64,000 nt of DNA from Chrysaora quinquecirrha (GCA_014526335.1 JACTAT010000037.1:11072214-11136213), one strand, 5' to 3'; positions 1 to 11,011 are shown, numbered from the stretch's first letter. The notes: generated by a model from the sequence alone, not told the origin. Translations and numbers: made by a program.

Positions 1-3000
1 GGTGCGGCACTGAAGTCATTGTCAATGAGAGTGGTAATGAATTTAAAGGGCTCAATGGTTCGGCACTGAAGTCAGTGTCAATGAGAGTGGTAATGAATTA
101 AAAGTGTCAAGGGTGCAGCACTGAAGTAAGTGTCAATGAGAGCGGTAATGAATTAAAATTGTGCAAGGGTGTAGCACTGAAGTCAGTGTCAATGAGAGTG
201 GTAATGGATCAGAAAAAAAGTAGTGCATTGGCACTTAAAGTGTGCAAGGGTGTGGCACAGAAGTCAGTGTCAATGAGAGTGGTAATGAATTAAAAGTGTC
301 AAGGGTGCGGCACTGAAGTTAGTGTCAATGAGAGTGGTAATGAATGGGAACAAAAAGTAGTGCATTGGCACTTAACATGTACAAGGGTGCGGCACTGAAG
401 TCAGTGTCAATGAGAGTGGTAATGGATCAGGACAAAAAGTAGTTCATCGGCACTTAAAGTGTGCGAGGGTGCGGTACTGAAGTCAGTGTCAATGAGAGTG
501 GTAATGAATGGGAACAAAAAGTAGCGCATTGGCACTAAACATGTGCAAGGATGCGGCACAGAAGTCGGTGTCAATTAGAGTGGTAATGAATTAAAAGTGT
601 GCAACGGTGCGGCACTGAAGTCAGTGTCAATGAGAGTGGTAATGAATCAGAACAAAAAGTAGTGCATTGGCCTTTAAAGTGTGCAAGTATGCGGCAATGA
701 GGTCAGTGTCAATCAGAGTGGTAATGAATTAAAATGGTGCAATGGTGTGGCACCGAAGTCAGTGTCAAGTAGAGTGGTAATGAATCAGAACAAAAAGTAG
801 TGCATTGGCACTTAAAGTGTGCAAGGGTTTGGCACTGAAGTCAGTGTCAATGAGAGTGGTAATGAATTAAAATTGTGCAGGGGTGCAGCACTCCAGTCAG
901 TGTGAATGAGATTGGTAATGAATCGGAACCAAAAGTAGTGCATTGGCACTTAAAGTGTGCAAGGGTGCGGCACTGAAGTCAGTGTCAATGATAGTGGTAA
1001 TGAATTAAAAGTGTGGAAGGGTGCAGCACTGAATTCAGTGTCAATGAGAGTGGAAATTAATCGGAACAAAAAGTAGTGCATTGGCACTTAAAGTGTGCAA
1101 GGGTGCAGCACTGAAGTCAGTGCCAATGAGAGTGGTTATGAATCGGAACCAAAAGTCCTGCATTGGCACTTATAGTGTGCAAGGGTGCGGCACTAAAGTC
1201 AGTGTCAAAGAGAGTGGTAATGAATTAAAAGTGTCAAGGGTGTGGCACTGAAGTCAGTGTCAATAAGAGTGGTAATGAATCTGAAGTAGTGCAAAAAGTA
1301 GTGTATTGGCACTTAAAGTGTGCAAGGGTGCGGCAATGAAGTCAGTGTCGATGAGAGTGGTAATGAATCAGAGAAAAAGTAGTGCATTGGCACTTAAAGT
1401 ATGCAACGGTGCGGCACTGAAGTCAGTGTCAATGAGAGTGGTAATGAATCGGAACCAAAGTCCTGCATTTGCACTTAAAGTGTGCAAGGGTGCGGCGCTG
1501 AAGTCAGTGTTAATGAGAGTGATGATGAATTAAAAGTGTCAAGGGTGCGGTACTGAACTCAGTGTCAATGAGAGTGGTAATCAATTTAAAGTGTTCAAGG
1601 GTGTGGCACTGAAGTCAGTGTCAATGAGAGTTTAATGAATCTGAAGTATTGCAAAAAGTAGTGTATTGGCACTTAAAGTGCTCAAGGGTGTGGCACTGAA
1701 GTCAGTGTCAGTGAGAGTGGTAATGAATTAAAATTGTGCAAGGGTGCGGCACTGAAGTCAGTGTCAATGAGAATTGTAATGAATCGGAACAAAAAGTAGT
1801 GCATTGACACTTAAAGTGTGCAAGGGTGCAGCACTGAAGTCAGTGTCAATGAGAGTTGTAATGAATCGGAACAAAAAGTAGTGCATTGGCACTTAAAGTG
1901 TGCAGGGTGCGGCACTAAAGTCAGTGTACATGAGAGTTGTAATGAATCGGAACCAAAAGTCCTGCATTGGCACTTAAAGTGTGCAAGGGTGCGGTACTGA
2001 AGTCAGTGTCAATTAGAGTGGTAATGAATTGAAAGTGTTCTAGGGAGCGGAACTGAAGTCAGTGTCAATGAGAGTGGTAATGAATTAAATATGTGCAAGG
2101 GTGCGGCACTGAAGTCAGTGTCAAGGAGAGTGGTAATAAATCGGAACAAAAAGTAGTGCATTGGGAATTAAAGTGTGCAAGGATTCAGCACTGAAGTCAG
2201 CGTCAATGAGAGTGGTAATGAATTAAAATTGTGCAAGGGTGCAGCATAATGAATCGGAACAAAAAGTAGTGCATTGGGACTTAACATGTGCAATGGTGCA
2301 GCACTGAAGTCAGTGTCAATGAGAGTTGTAATGAATATGAACAAAAAGTCCTGCATTGGCACTTAAAGTGTGCAAGGGTGCGGCACTGAAGTCAATGTCA
2401 ATGAGAGTGGTAATGAATTGAAAGTGTTCAAGGGTGCGGCACTGAAGTCAGTGTCAATGAGAGTGGTAATTAATCGGAACAAAAAGTAGTGCATTGGCAC
2501 TTAAAGTGTGCAAGGGTGCAGCAATGAAGTCAGTGTCACTGAGAGAGGTAATGAATTAAAAGTGTGCAAGGGTGCAGCACTGAAGTCAGTGTCACTGAGA
2601 GTGGTAATGAATTAAAAGTGTCAAAGGTGCAGCACTGAAGTTAGTGTCAATGAGAGTGGTAATGAATTAAAATTGTGCAAGGGTGCGGCACTGAAGTCAG
2701 CGTCAATGAGAGTGGTAATGAATCGGAACAAAAAGTAGTGCATTGGGACTTAACATGTGCAAGGGTGCGGCACTGAAGTCAGTGTCAATGAGAGTGGTAA
2801 TGAATTAAAAGTGTGCAATGTTGCAGCACTGAATTAAGTGTCAATGAGAGTGGAAATTAATCGGAACAAAAAGTAGTGCATTGGCACATAAAGTGCTCAA
2901 GGGTGTGGCACTGAAGTCAGTGTCAATGAGAGTGGTAATGAATTAAAATTGTGCAAGGGTGCGGCACTGAAGTCAGTCTCAATGAGAATCGTAATAAATC

Positions 3001-6000
3001 GGAACAAAAAGTAGTGCATTGACACTTAAAGTGTGCAAGGGTGCAGCACTGAAGTCAGTGTCAATGAGAGTGGTAATGAATCGGAACAAAAAGTAGTGCA
3101 TTGGCACTTTAAGTGTGCAAGGGTGCGGCACTGAAGTCAGTGTCAATGAGAGTTGTAATGAATCGGAACCAAAGGTCCTGCATTGGCACTTTAAGTGTGC
3201 AAGAGAGCGGCACTGAAGTCAGTGTCAATGAGAGTGGTAATGAATTAAAATTGTGCATGGGTGCGGCAGTGAAGTCAGTGTCAAGGAGAGTGGTAATAAA
3301 TCGGAACAAAAAGTAGTGCCTTGGGAAATAAAGTGTGCAAGGATTCAGCACTGAAGTCAGTGTCAATGAGAGTAGTAATGAATTAAAATTGTGCAAAGGT
3401 GCAGCACTGAAGTCAGTGTCAAGGAGAGTGGTAATTAATAGGAACAAAAAGTAGTGCATTGGCACTTAAAGTGTGCAAAGGTGCAGCACTGAAGTCAGTG
3501 TCAATGAGAGTTGTAATGAATCGGAACCAAAAGTCCTGCATTGGCACTTAAAGTGTGCAAGGGTGCGGCACTGAAGTTAGTGTCAATTAGAGTGGTAATG
3601 AATTGAAAGTGTTCAAGGGAGCGGCACTGAAGTCAGTGTCAATGAAAGTGGTAATGAATTAAAATTGTGCAAGGGTGCGGCACTGACGTCAGTGTCAAGG
3701 AGAGTGGTAATAAATCGGAACAAAAAGTAGTGCATTGGGAATTAAAATGTGCAAGAATTCAGCACTGAAGTCAGTGTCAATGAGAGTGGTAATGAATTAA
3801 AAGTGTCAAGGGTGCAGCACTGAAGTCAGTGTCAATGAGAGTGGTAATGAATCGGAACCAAAAGAAGTGCATTGGCACTTAAAGTGTGCAAGGGTGCGGC
3901 ACTGAAGTCAGTGCCACTGAGAGTGGTAATGAATTCAAAGTGTCAAGGGTGCAGCACTGAAGTCAGTGTCAGTGAGAGTGGTAATGAATTAAAATTGTGC
4001 AAGGGTGCGGCACTGAAGTTAGTGTCAATGAGAATTGTAATGAATCGGAACAAAATGTAGTGCATTGACACTTAAAGTCTGCAAGGGTGCAGCACTGAAG
4101 TCAGTATCAATGAGAGTGGTAATGAATCGGAACAAAATTTAGTGCATTGGCACTTAAAGTGTGCAAGGGTGCGGCACTGAAGTCAGTGTCAATGAGAGTT
4201 GTAATGAATATGAACAAAATGTCCTGCATTGGCACTTAAAGTGTGCAAAGGTGCGGCACTGAAGTCAATGTCAATGACAGTGGTAATGAATTGAAAGTGT
4301 TCAAGGGTGCGGCACTGAAATCAGTGTCAATGAGAGTGGTAATTAATCAGAACAAAAAGTAGTGCATTGGCACTTAAAGTGCGCAAGGGTGCAGCACTGA
4401 AGTTAGTGTCGCTGAGAGAGGTAATGAATTAAAATTGTGCAAGGGTGTGGCACTGAATTCAGTGTCAAGGAGAGTGGTAATGAATCGGAACAAAAAGTAG
4501 TGCATTGGCACTTTAAGTGTGCAAGGGTGCAGCACTGAAGTCAGTGTCAATGAAAATGGTTATGAATTAAAAGTGTCAAGGGTGCAGCACTGAAGTCAGT
4601 GTCAATGACAGTGGTAATGAATCGGAACCAAAAGAAGTGCCTTGGCACTTAAAGTGTTCAAGGGTGTGGCACTGAAGTCAGTGTCAATGAGAGTGGTAAT
4701 GAATTAAAAGTGTCAAGGGTGCGGCACTGAAGTCAGTGTCAATGAGAGTGGTAATGAATCGGAACCAAAAGTAGTGTATTGGCACTTAAAGTGTGCAAGG
4801 GTGCGGCACTGAAGTCATTGTCAATGAGAGTGGTAATGAATTTAAAGTGCTCAATGGTTCGGCACTGAAGTCAGTGTCAATGAGAGTGGTAATGAATTAA
4901 AAGTGTCAAGGGTGCAGGACTGAAGGAAGTGTCAATGAGAGCGGTAATGAATTAAAATTGTGCAAGGGTGTAGCACTGAAGTCAGTCTCAATGAGAGTGG
5001 TAATGGATCAGAAAAAAAGTAGTGCATTGGCACTTAAAGTGTGCAAGGGTGCGGCACTGATGTCAGTGTCACTGAGAGTGGTAATGAATTAAAATTGTGT
5101 AAGGGTGCGGCACTGAAATCAGTGTCAATGAGAGTGGTAATGAATCGGAACAAAAAGTAGTGCATTGGCACTTAACATGTGCAAGGGTGCGGCACTGAAG
5201 TCAGTGTCACTGAGAGTGGTAATGAATTAAAATTGTGTAAGGGTGCGGAACTGAAATCAGTGTCAATGAGAGTGGTAATGAATCGGAACAAAAAGTAGTG
5301 CATTGGCACTTAACATGTGCAAGGGTGCGGCACAGAAGTCAGTGTCAATAAGAGTGGTAATGAATCGGAACAACAAGTAGTGCATTGGCACTTAAAGTGT
5401 GCAAGGGTGCAGCACTGAAGTCAGTGTCAATGAAAGTGGTAATGAATTAAAAGTGTCAAGGGTGCAGCACTGAAGTCAGTGTCAATGAGAGTGGTAATGA
5501 ATCGGAACCAAAAGAAGTGCATTGACACTGAAAGTGTGCAAGGGTGCGGCACTGAAGTCAGTGTCAATGAGAGTGGTAATGAATTTAAATGTGCTCAAGG
5601 GTGCGGCACTGAAGTCAGTGTCAATGAGAGTGGTAATGAATCGGAACAACAAGTAGTGCATCGGCACTTAAAGTGTGTAAGGGTGCGGCACTGAAGTCAG
5701 TGTCAATGAGAGTGGTAATGAATCGGAACCAAAAGAAGTGCATTGACACTGAAAGTGCACAATGGTGCGGCACTGAAGTCAGTGTCAATGAGAGTGGTAA
5801 TGAATTAAAGTTGTGCAAGGGTGCGGCACTGAAGTCTTTGTCAATGAGAGTGGTAATGAATCGGAACAAAAAGTACTGCATTGGTACTTAAAGTGTGCAA
5901 GGGTGCAGCACTGAAGTCAGTGTCAATGAGATTGGTAATGAATTTAAAGTGTGCAAGGGTGCGGCACTGAAGTAAGTGTCAATGAGAGTGGTAATGAATC

Positions 6001-6369
6001 AGAATAGAAAGTAGTGCATTGGCACTTAAGTGTTGCAAGGGTGCCGCACTGAAGTCAGTGTCAATGAGAGTGGTAATGAATCGGAAGAAAAAGTAGTCTA
6101 TTGGCACTTAAAGTGTGCAAGGGTTCGGCACTGAAGTCAGTGTCAATGAGAGTGGTAATGAATCGGAACAAAAAGTAGTGCATTGGCACTTAAAGTGTTC
6201 AAGGGTGCGGCACTGAAGTCAGTGTCACTGAGAGTGGTAATGAATCAGAACAAAAAGTAGTGCATTGGCACTTAAGGTGTGCAAGGGTGTAGCACTGAAG
6301 TCAGTGTCAATGAGAGTGGTAATGGATCATGAAAAAAAGTAGTGCATTGGCACTTAAAGTGTGCAAAGG
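1..6369. repeat. Satellite array of alternating 54-bp and 80-bp units
   Basis: The whole stretch is a tandem array. A shared core (gtgcaagggtgcggcactga followed by agtcagtgtcaatgagag and tggtaatgaat) is followed either by ttaaaa (unit of about 54 bp) or by a longer tail containing cggaacaaaaagtagtgc (unit of about 80 bp). The two lengths are mixed and often alternate, giving roughly 95 units. Units differ by scattered substitutions and small indels, so this is an old array. The left edge is cut by the window. The short open frames across it follow the repeat and are not genes. It stops abruptly at the Maverick terminus. Confidence 0.95.
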
Positions 6370-6800
6370 AGTAGGTTGTAAAGGAGGCGGTCTACTACCA
6401 GGTGGCTCCTACTACCAATGACGTCATCAGTGATGTCATCAGGTCGCGCTATAGTGCGACGGTTTTTATGGATGCTGGTTTCTCCAACCTCGTTTTCAAG
6501 AGTTCCAGATCCTGGCGCACGCGGCTCCTACTGTCAATAACATTATTAGATCGCTCTATAGTGCGATGGTTTCTCCACTAGCCTCGTTTCTGATTTAACA
6601 ATCTAGAAGTTTCCAGAATGTTCCAGAACATCCCTAAGAATCCTACAATCTGATTGGTTAGAACTTTCCAGTTTAACGTCATCAGGTCGCGCTGGCGGTT
6701 TAATCTAACGCGATGGTTTCTCCATCCTCGTTTTCAAGAGTTCTTGCAGTATAACACAGAATAATAAAAGAGGTTCAATAGTTCAAGTCAATTTAAAATA
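6370..6800. repeat. Maverick left terminal region with internal repeats
   Basis: Non-coding terminal region. A module built from a cgctatagtgcga or similar palindromic core, ggtttctcc and cctcgttttcaagagtt recurs in diverged form near 6445-6500, 6550-6590 and 6680-6740. There are also gacgtcatcag and gatgtcatcag motifs near 6420-6440. I take this as the terminal inverted repeat. Its partner is outside the window, so inversion cannot be confirmed. A heat-shock element and an ATTGG box lie inside it. Confidence 0.55.
6606..6657. promoter_or_regulatory. Perfect five-box heat-shock element plus inverted CCAAT box
   Basis: GAA (6606), TTC (6611), GAA (6616), TTC (6621) and GAA (6626) occur in exact 5-bp register with alternating orientation, which is the canonical HSF trimer site. 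An ATTGG box follows at 6653 within caatctgattggtta. A further GAAnnTTC pair is at 6661-6668. The same arrangement recurs at 11340-11387 upstream of a gene. HSF binding is inferred from the motif only. Confidence 0.7.
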
Positions 6801-6834
6801 ATTCAATTCTATTTAACAATCCAATTCAATTTAT

Positions 6835-6905
6835 AACATTCATAATTTATAACATTCATAATTTATAACATTCATAATTTATAACATTCATAATTCAATT
6901 TATAA
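6835..6905. repeat. Short tandem repeat, unit of about 15 bp
   Basis: Four to five copies of ataacattcataattt-like units in an AT-rich leader. The rest of 6760-7180 is AT-rich, with short ataactataac repeats near 6930-6970, and no gene is visible there. Confidence 0.8.
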
Positions 6906-7182
6906 CAGAGGCAATACCCAAGAAAAGCTATAACACTATAACTATAACTATAACACTATAACTATAACTTCAACATCCAACTCTAAAAATTCAACAACCT
7001 GACTCCTATCAAATCACCTCTACATAAACAACCGATAATCACCTGACAGAGCCTAGTAATAATTTTAGTAATTTAGTTAAAAATATCCGAGGGAATAAGA
7101 ATGAACACCGATTAACACCAATGAAACATCAATGAACATCAAGAGAACACTACTAATGTTCATTAATAACTTTACTTATTCG

Positions 7183-7545
7183 AAATGTTCAAACTAAACA
7201 GGACCATAAATGTAAGCGAAAGATTGTGATTCTGTTAGGCAATGGAGAGAACAAGCTGGTAATTAGACGATGGTTATTTTTATTCACCATCTATCATATG
7301 AACCAAACGGAGCAGCATTTTAATACATCTATTCAGTTGAAATAATAAAAGACATCATGCAATGGAACAATGCGGGAAATAGTTTCATAACTTTTAATGA
7401 TGGTGCTTTATACAAGGGGTGATATCGAAAGGCAAGTATGTCAGAAGTTAGAACTAGCCAGCCGAAACATGGAAGAATTTGAGAACCTAAAACAACAACA
7501 CACAACCCTCTAGAAGAACTACAAGAACATTAAAAACATTATAAC
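7183..7545 (+). pseudogene. Decayed inverted copy of the neighbouring minus-strand gene
   Basis: Broken plus-strand frames align with the minus-strand gene at 7562-8008. Here one reads VQTKQDHKCKRK and GDIERQVCQK, against VQTRQDHKCIRK and GDIERELCEK in the intact gene. The copy has several stops and frame changes. The two face each other tail to tail across an attaattaattaatt spacer, so this is an inverted duplication of which one arm has decayed. The function of the family is unknown to me. Confidence 0.6.
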
Positions 7546-7561
7546 AATATTAATTAATTAA

Positions 7562-8008
7562 TTATATTAAATCCATACCTCGTAAAAAGATATAATGTTC
7601 TCGAAGTTCCTCTAGAGGGTCGTGCGACCTCGCTCTCGGCGCCCCAAATTCCTCAATGTTTAGGCTGACTAGTCCCATCTTCTCACACAGCTCCCTTTCA
7701 ATATCTCCAACTTTATAAAGCACAAACTGTACGTTGTTCCATTCCATGATGTCTTTTATTATTTCGACTGAATCTTCGCATCGCCATACTGCTGTTAGCG
7801 GTTTGTATAATAGATGGTGAATATTGTGCTGGCAGTAATTAAAGCTTCGTCTCCATTTAGGCTCCATTTCATTATATTCAATACAGAGGACAAACTCTCG
7901 GACGAAACTAGTCTCGCCGTCATCAAGCAAAACAGCCAGCTTGCGTATGCATTTGTGGTCTTGTCTAGTTTGCACATACTCAATTTCTAGTAGAGCGAAT
8001 CTTGGCAT
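7562..8008 (-). CDS. Unrecognised Maverick accessory protein (about 148 aa)
   Basis: Open frame starting at ATG 8008 (MPRFALLEIEYVQ) and ending at 7562. A further four codons upstream are open but begin with TTG. The protein is soluble and mixed in charge, with no signal peptide or membrane segment. It contains DIMEWNNVQFVLYKVGDIER and ends with an acidic and aromatic tail. I do not recognise the family with certainty. A decayed paralogue lies inverted next to it at 7183-7545, so the gene was duplicated inside the element. A TATA-like ttatataaa sits at 8078-8086 on the upstream side. Retention of an open frame while the sister copy decayed suggests past selection, but this is inference. Confidence 0.6.
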   Translation of the reverse strand: MPRFALLEIEYVQTRQDHKCIRKLAVLLDDGETSFVREFVLCIEYNEMEPKWRRSFNYCQHNIHHLLYKPLTAVWRCEDSVEIIKDIMEWNNVQFVLYKVGDIERELCEKMGLVSLNIEEFGAPRARSHDPLEELREHYIFLRGMDLI

Positions 8009-8077
8009 TCTAGAAAACAAGGTGAAATAAAAGATGTTAAAAAGTGTCTGAAGAAAGTGTTTAGTGGTTTGAGCGCT

Positions 8078-8086
8078 TATATAAAA
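8078..8086 (-). promoter_or_regulatory. TATA-like box for the minus-strand accessory gene
   Basis: The palindromic ttatataaa lies about 70 bp upstream of the ATG at 8008. It is a plausible core promoter by position only. The region 8090-8500 holds no gene that I can see. Confidence 0.35.
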
Positions 8087-8499
8087 CTAAACAAAAACCA
8101 AAAATTACATACCTTATTTCTTCTATGAACAACTAAAAAATAAAGAATCAGAAATTTAGTTGAAAGAGTTGAAACAAAGAATTGAAGTCAAGATTCTTAG
8201 GCCCGACCGGGTCTCGAAGCTTCATAAGTTTCACGGCTTTTAGAATAAGTTTTGGTCAGACAAATAAAAATGAAGCATCCTTACATAAACAAGAAACATT
8301 TTTTATAAGTTAAAATGATAAGAAAACCTACATTTCTAACACTTTTCCAAGAAAAAGTAGAGAAAAGTTAAAGATACTCAACACTTCGAGAAAAATTTTC
8401 CAAGAGTGTTTGCATTTGCTGAAGTGACGCCAATTTTAATTTTTCCCGCGATAAAATCCTCGTCACGCGACGCCTCGTTTTTGAATGACTTTCTGAAGA

Positions 8500-8725
8500 A
8501 GACTAGATCTGATTGGTTGATTGGCTATGTTTCCAACTTACAACTATTTGATTGGTTAAAACTCTTGTTTCCAAGGTTTCTATGAAGAACACTAGGTCTA
8601 GTTTACAGCAATTTGATTGGTTAAAACTCTTGTTTCTAGAAGTGCTGAAGAAGACTAGGTCTAGTTTACAGCGATTTGATTGGTTGAAAGTCTTGTTTCC
8701 AAGGCTTCTATGAAGACTTTTAGAA
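8500..8725. repeat. Three diverged repeats with ATTGG boxes upstream of the RING gene
   Basis: A module of about 70 bp (gaagactaggtctagtttac, then a variant of agcaatttgattggttaaaa and ctcttgtttcc) is repeated three times. Each copy has an ATTGG (inverted CCAAT) box, and a TTCtaGAA half heat-shock motif occurs near 8633. It ends about 90 bp before the RING-finger start codon and is probably its promoter or enhancer. The gattggtta core is shared with 6653 and 11383. Confidence 0.6.
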
Positions 8726-8811
8726 ACACACAAAACCGTTGAGTTTGTTGTTTTTATTTTGCTTCAACCTACTGCGGCCTGTTGTGTTTCGTTGCAAGTC
8801 TCAAAGAAAAG

Positions 8812-9696
8812 ATGATTGGAGCGAGGAGAGTAATTGTCAACATGCAGCAAATGATCAGACTGCAACCAGGAGAGTCAGTATTTCAGAGCCACTGCTCCAT
8901 TTGCCTAACATCAGAGGTGAATGATGCTTACTACTCGAGATGTCAGTGGTGTGAGCAAGTTTTTCATCTGGGATGAATAAACCAGTAAGTTGTTTCAAAC
9001 ATTCACTTAAACCTATAATAATTATTTCAAACATTTGTTTATACTAATTATTTCAAGTATTTATTTATTTCTTTTTCATTTCAGATGGCGAGTGCAAATG
9101 AGTTCATGTCCTCTGTGTAGGCTCACACCATACAATGCTACTATACTAGAGGTAATTTGTAAAAGCATAATTTATACTCATTTTAAATACACTTATAAGA
9201 CTGGAACATCTTCTCATATTCTCTTTATTATTATTAGACTGCTGCTGCTCAAGAATCTTCAGAATCTTCAGAATCTTCAGAATCTTTAGAATCTATGATT
9301 ATACAGCCTTCAGAATCTATGCTAGTACGACCTACAATGGTGCGCAATGTAATGATGCAAACAGCACTTCAGGAGATAACAGATAGAGCATTCAACACTC
9401 CCGATGATGATGTAGATATCGGAGATTATGGACTTGCCGCTGATGATAGTGAAGATAGTATGGATAATTATTCTGAAGAGAGATACGAGTCATTAAGTCA
9501 ACAGCATTATAATACACCAGAAGAAGAAGAGGTCAATCCTTTTTTGCTGACAAGAATAAGAAGGTTTGCAAACGATAGTAATGAGAACGCTAGTTTTTTA
9601 ATTCGTATGATTGAATTCAAAGAAATGATGGACAGAATGTCGAGGAATTTTCCAGGACGAGTAATGTTGAGAATTGACCCATCACCAGAACTCTAA
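8812..9696 (+). pseudogene. RING-finger protein with two introns and an acidic tail, one nonsense codon
   Basis: Three exons can be joined in phase: 8812-8984 (donor gtaagt), 9085-9151 (acceptor tttcag, donor gtaatt) and 9238-9696 (acceptor ttattag). Exon 1 has CSICL and a second Cys pair, CQWC, followed by VFH. Exon 2 has the closing CPLCR. Together they match a RING zinc finger, the class of many E3 ubiquitin ligases. A TGA at 8974-8976 sits where RING domains carry a zinc-ligand cysteine before the hydrophobic-x-x-Trp step, and the usual first histidine appears replaced. Exon 3 opens with Ser-Glu repeats (QESSESSESSESLES) and continues as an acidic low-complexity protein without a recognised domain. 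Exon 3 alone is also open from ATG 9295 and could be separate. Role in the element is unknown. Confidence 0.6.
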
Positions 9697-9725
9697 CTGT
9701 TTACATCATTTTTAAAAAAATCAGT

Positions 9726-9732
9726 TATAAAA
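9726..9732 (+). promoter_or_regulatory. TATA box upstream of the Fic gene
   Basis: TATAAAA lies 50 bp before ATG 9782 in the short gap after the RING gene. It fits a core promoter for the Fic and basic-protein cluster. Confidence 0.45.
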
Positions 9733-9781
9733 GCTTAATGATTGGTTCTATTTATTTCATATTACCTCGTATTACTTTGAA

Positions 9782-10264
9782 ATGTTAAATTCAATTAACG
9801 AGACAGAAAATGAAGTTGGTGATTTACATGATGCCTCTATCTATTTGAAAACTATTAGAGAATATACCAATCGATTAACAATTAGTATAATAAAAGAAGC
9901 GCATTCCTTTATCATATATGAAAACTATGGCGAATTTGCGCAAAACCCCCGAATAACATGTTTCAATGAAGAATACTTTGAATATTGTAAACCTGAAGAT
10001 ATTGAGAAAGAACTTGCTAAACTCTTGGATGATAGAAACATTCAACCTCACGAATTTCTGCGAAAGTTTTTACAAATACATCCTTTCCCAGATGGTAATG
10101 GTAGACTGGCGAAACTCTTGTATTGTTTCCTGTCTAATAAATGTATAATATGGGAAGATCAAGAAAAGTATATTAAGGCTTTAAGAAAATCTGATAAAAG
10201 TTTACAAGAATATCTAAGTCATCTCAAATCTCTTATAAATACAATCCATGCACCTAGTAATTAA
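9782..10264 (+). CDS. Fic/Doc-family protein (putative nucleotidyltransferase)
   Basis: 160 residues with the Fic core motif HPFPDGNGR at residues 100-108, matching HxFx(D/E)GNGR. The arginine usually found three residues later is a lysine (K111). Upstream are the expected helical spacing and a proline-started helix (residues 71-82) of the P-x(n)-L-x2-L type. Fic proteins transfer AMP or another phosphate-containing group to a hydroxyl side chain of a target protein, with the motif histidine as base and the glycine-rich loop binding the nucleotide phosphates. The length is typical of a minimal Fic domain; no membrane segment or extra domain is seen. The gene follows a TATA box and ends 2 bp before the next ATG, so it belongs to a compact cluster with two basic proteins. 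A role against host factors is possible but is inference. The frame is intact. Confidence 0.85.
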   Translation: MLNSINETENEVGDLHDASIYLKTIREYTNRLTISIIKEAHSFIIYENYGEFAQNPRITCFNEEYFEYCKPEDIEKELAKLLDDRNIQPHEFLRKFLQIHPFPDGNGRLAKLLYCFLSNKCIIWEDQEKYIKALRKSDKSLQEYLSHLKSLINTIHAPSN

Positions 10265-10266
10265 AG

Positions 10267-10560
10267 ATGGGTAAGCGTAAGAGGCAGGATAGAAAGAAAC
10301 AGCCTACAAAGCGACGACGCATAAAGAGGATTAGAGGTAAAGGTCTTTTTAAAAACCTTCAAAATTGGATCGTCAAAACAGCGATTGGCATTACACCATT
10401 ACCAGGCTTACAACGCGAATTGAAACCGAGAATTAGGAAAAAGGGGTGGAAAAAAGATAAACCTTTACAATTTATCCCTAGAGAAGTCTGGAGAGCTGCT
10501 GGGGTACCAAAGAAAACGCTGAATAAATTCGCATATGCTAAAAAATCCGATTTCAAATAA
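10267..10560 (+). CDS. Small highly basic protein, core-like
   Basis: 97 residues. Residues 1-25 are almost entirely Lys/Arg/Gln (KRKRQDRKKQPTKRRRIKR), a strong nuclear-localisation and nucleic-acid-binding signature. A hydrophobic stretch (LQNWIVKTAIGITPLPG) and a second basic half follow. It starts 2 bp after the Fic stop codon, and its stop overlaps the next ATG by one base (TAATG). The composition resembles DNA-condensing or minor capsid proteins of Polintons and adenoviruses, but no specific homology can be claimed. It is intact. Confidence 0.7.
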   Translation: MGKRKRQDRKKQPTKRRRIKRIRGKGLFKNLQNWIVKTAIGITPLPGLQRELKPRIRKKGWKKDKPLQFIPREVWRAAGVPKKTLNKFAYAKKSDFK

Positions 10561-10973
10561 TGGCATCACTAGCAGGAACTATTATTGCTTCAATGATTAT
10601 TGATGATATGTTAAAAAATGATGGCGGACAGGAAGCATTCGAGTTGATGAGAGGTGGTTATAAAAGGAAGTCAACATTAGAAAATTCTAGAAAGATGGGG
10701 TCCGCATTAGCGCGAGCAGCAGTTAGACAAGCAATAAAGCAAGGAGGAAGAGCAGTGACTAGAAATATTAGCAAACAAGCCGTAAAGAAATTCGCATTAA
10801 AAGGAGCAAAAGCAGCTGCAAAAGGCGGTTCCATAGCTGCAACTGGTTTAGGTGTTGAGACTGGTTTAAGAAAATTAGCTGGCGGCGGTGTGAGAAGAAA
10901 GCGTAGAAAGCGACTTAATGGTGGTAGGAAAACAACCAGAAAACATAGACGAAAGAAGAGAAAAACTGCTTGA
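10560..10973 (+). CDS. Basic core/minor capsid-like protein with an N-terminal hydrophobic helix
   Basis: 137 residues starting at the ATG that overlaps the previous stop. Residues 1-16 (MASLAGTIIASMIIDD) form a short hydrophobic or amphipathic helix. The middle is Ala/Lys-rich with several AVKK and GAKAAAKGG stretches. The last 30 residues are dense Lys/Arg (RRKRRKR, RKHRRKKRK). This resembles virion core proteins of adenovirus-like elements that pack DNA, and its genomic place fits. The exact family is not established by eye. The frame is intact. The region from 10974 to 11011 is a short spacer. Confidence 0.65.
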   Translation: MASLAGTIIASMIIDDMLKNDGGQEAFELMRGGYKRKSTLENSRKMGSALARAAVRQAIKQGGRAVTRNISKQAVKKFALKGAKAAAKGGSIAATGLGVETGLRKLAGGGVRRKRRKRLNGGRKTTRKHRRKKRKTA

Positions 10974-11011
10974 GTAAATTTTCACTACTAACATTTCAAT
11001 CTAATATTAAA

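Noticed and set aside
1306..5891. Many open frames reading GTEVSVNESGNE or ALKVCKGAALKSV
   Set aside because: They follow the satellite unit in several frames and both strands; no unique sequence, start context or domain.
9782..9815. N-terminal SINETEN of the Fic protein as an autoinhibitory (S/T)xxxE(G/N) motif
   Set aside because: The spacing between Ser and Glu-Asn is off by one residue, so the motif is not met.
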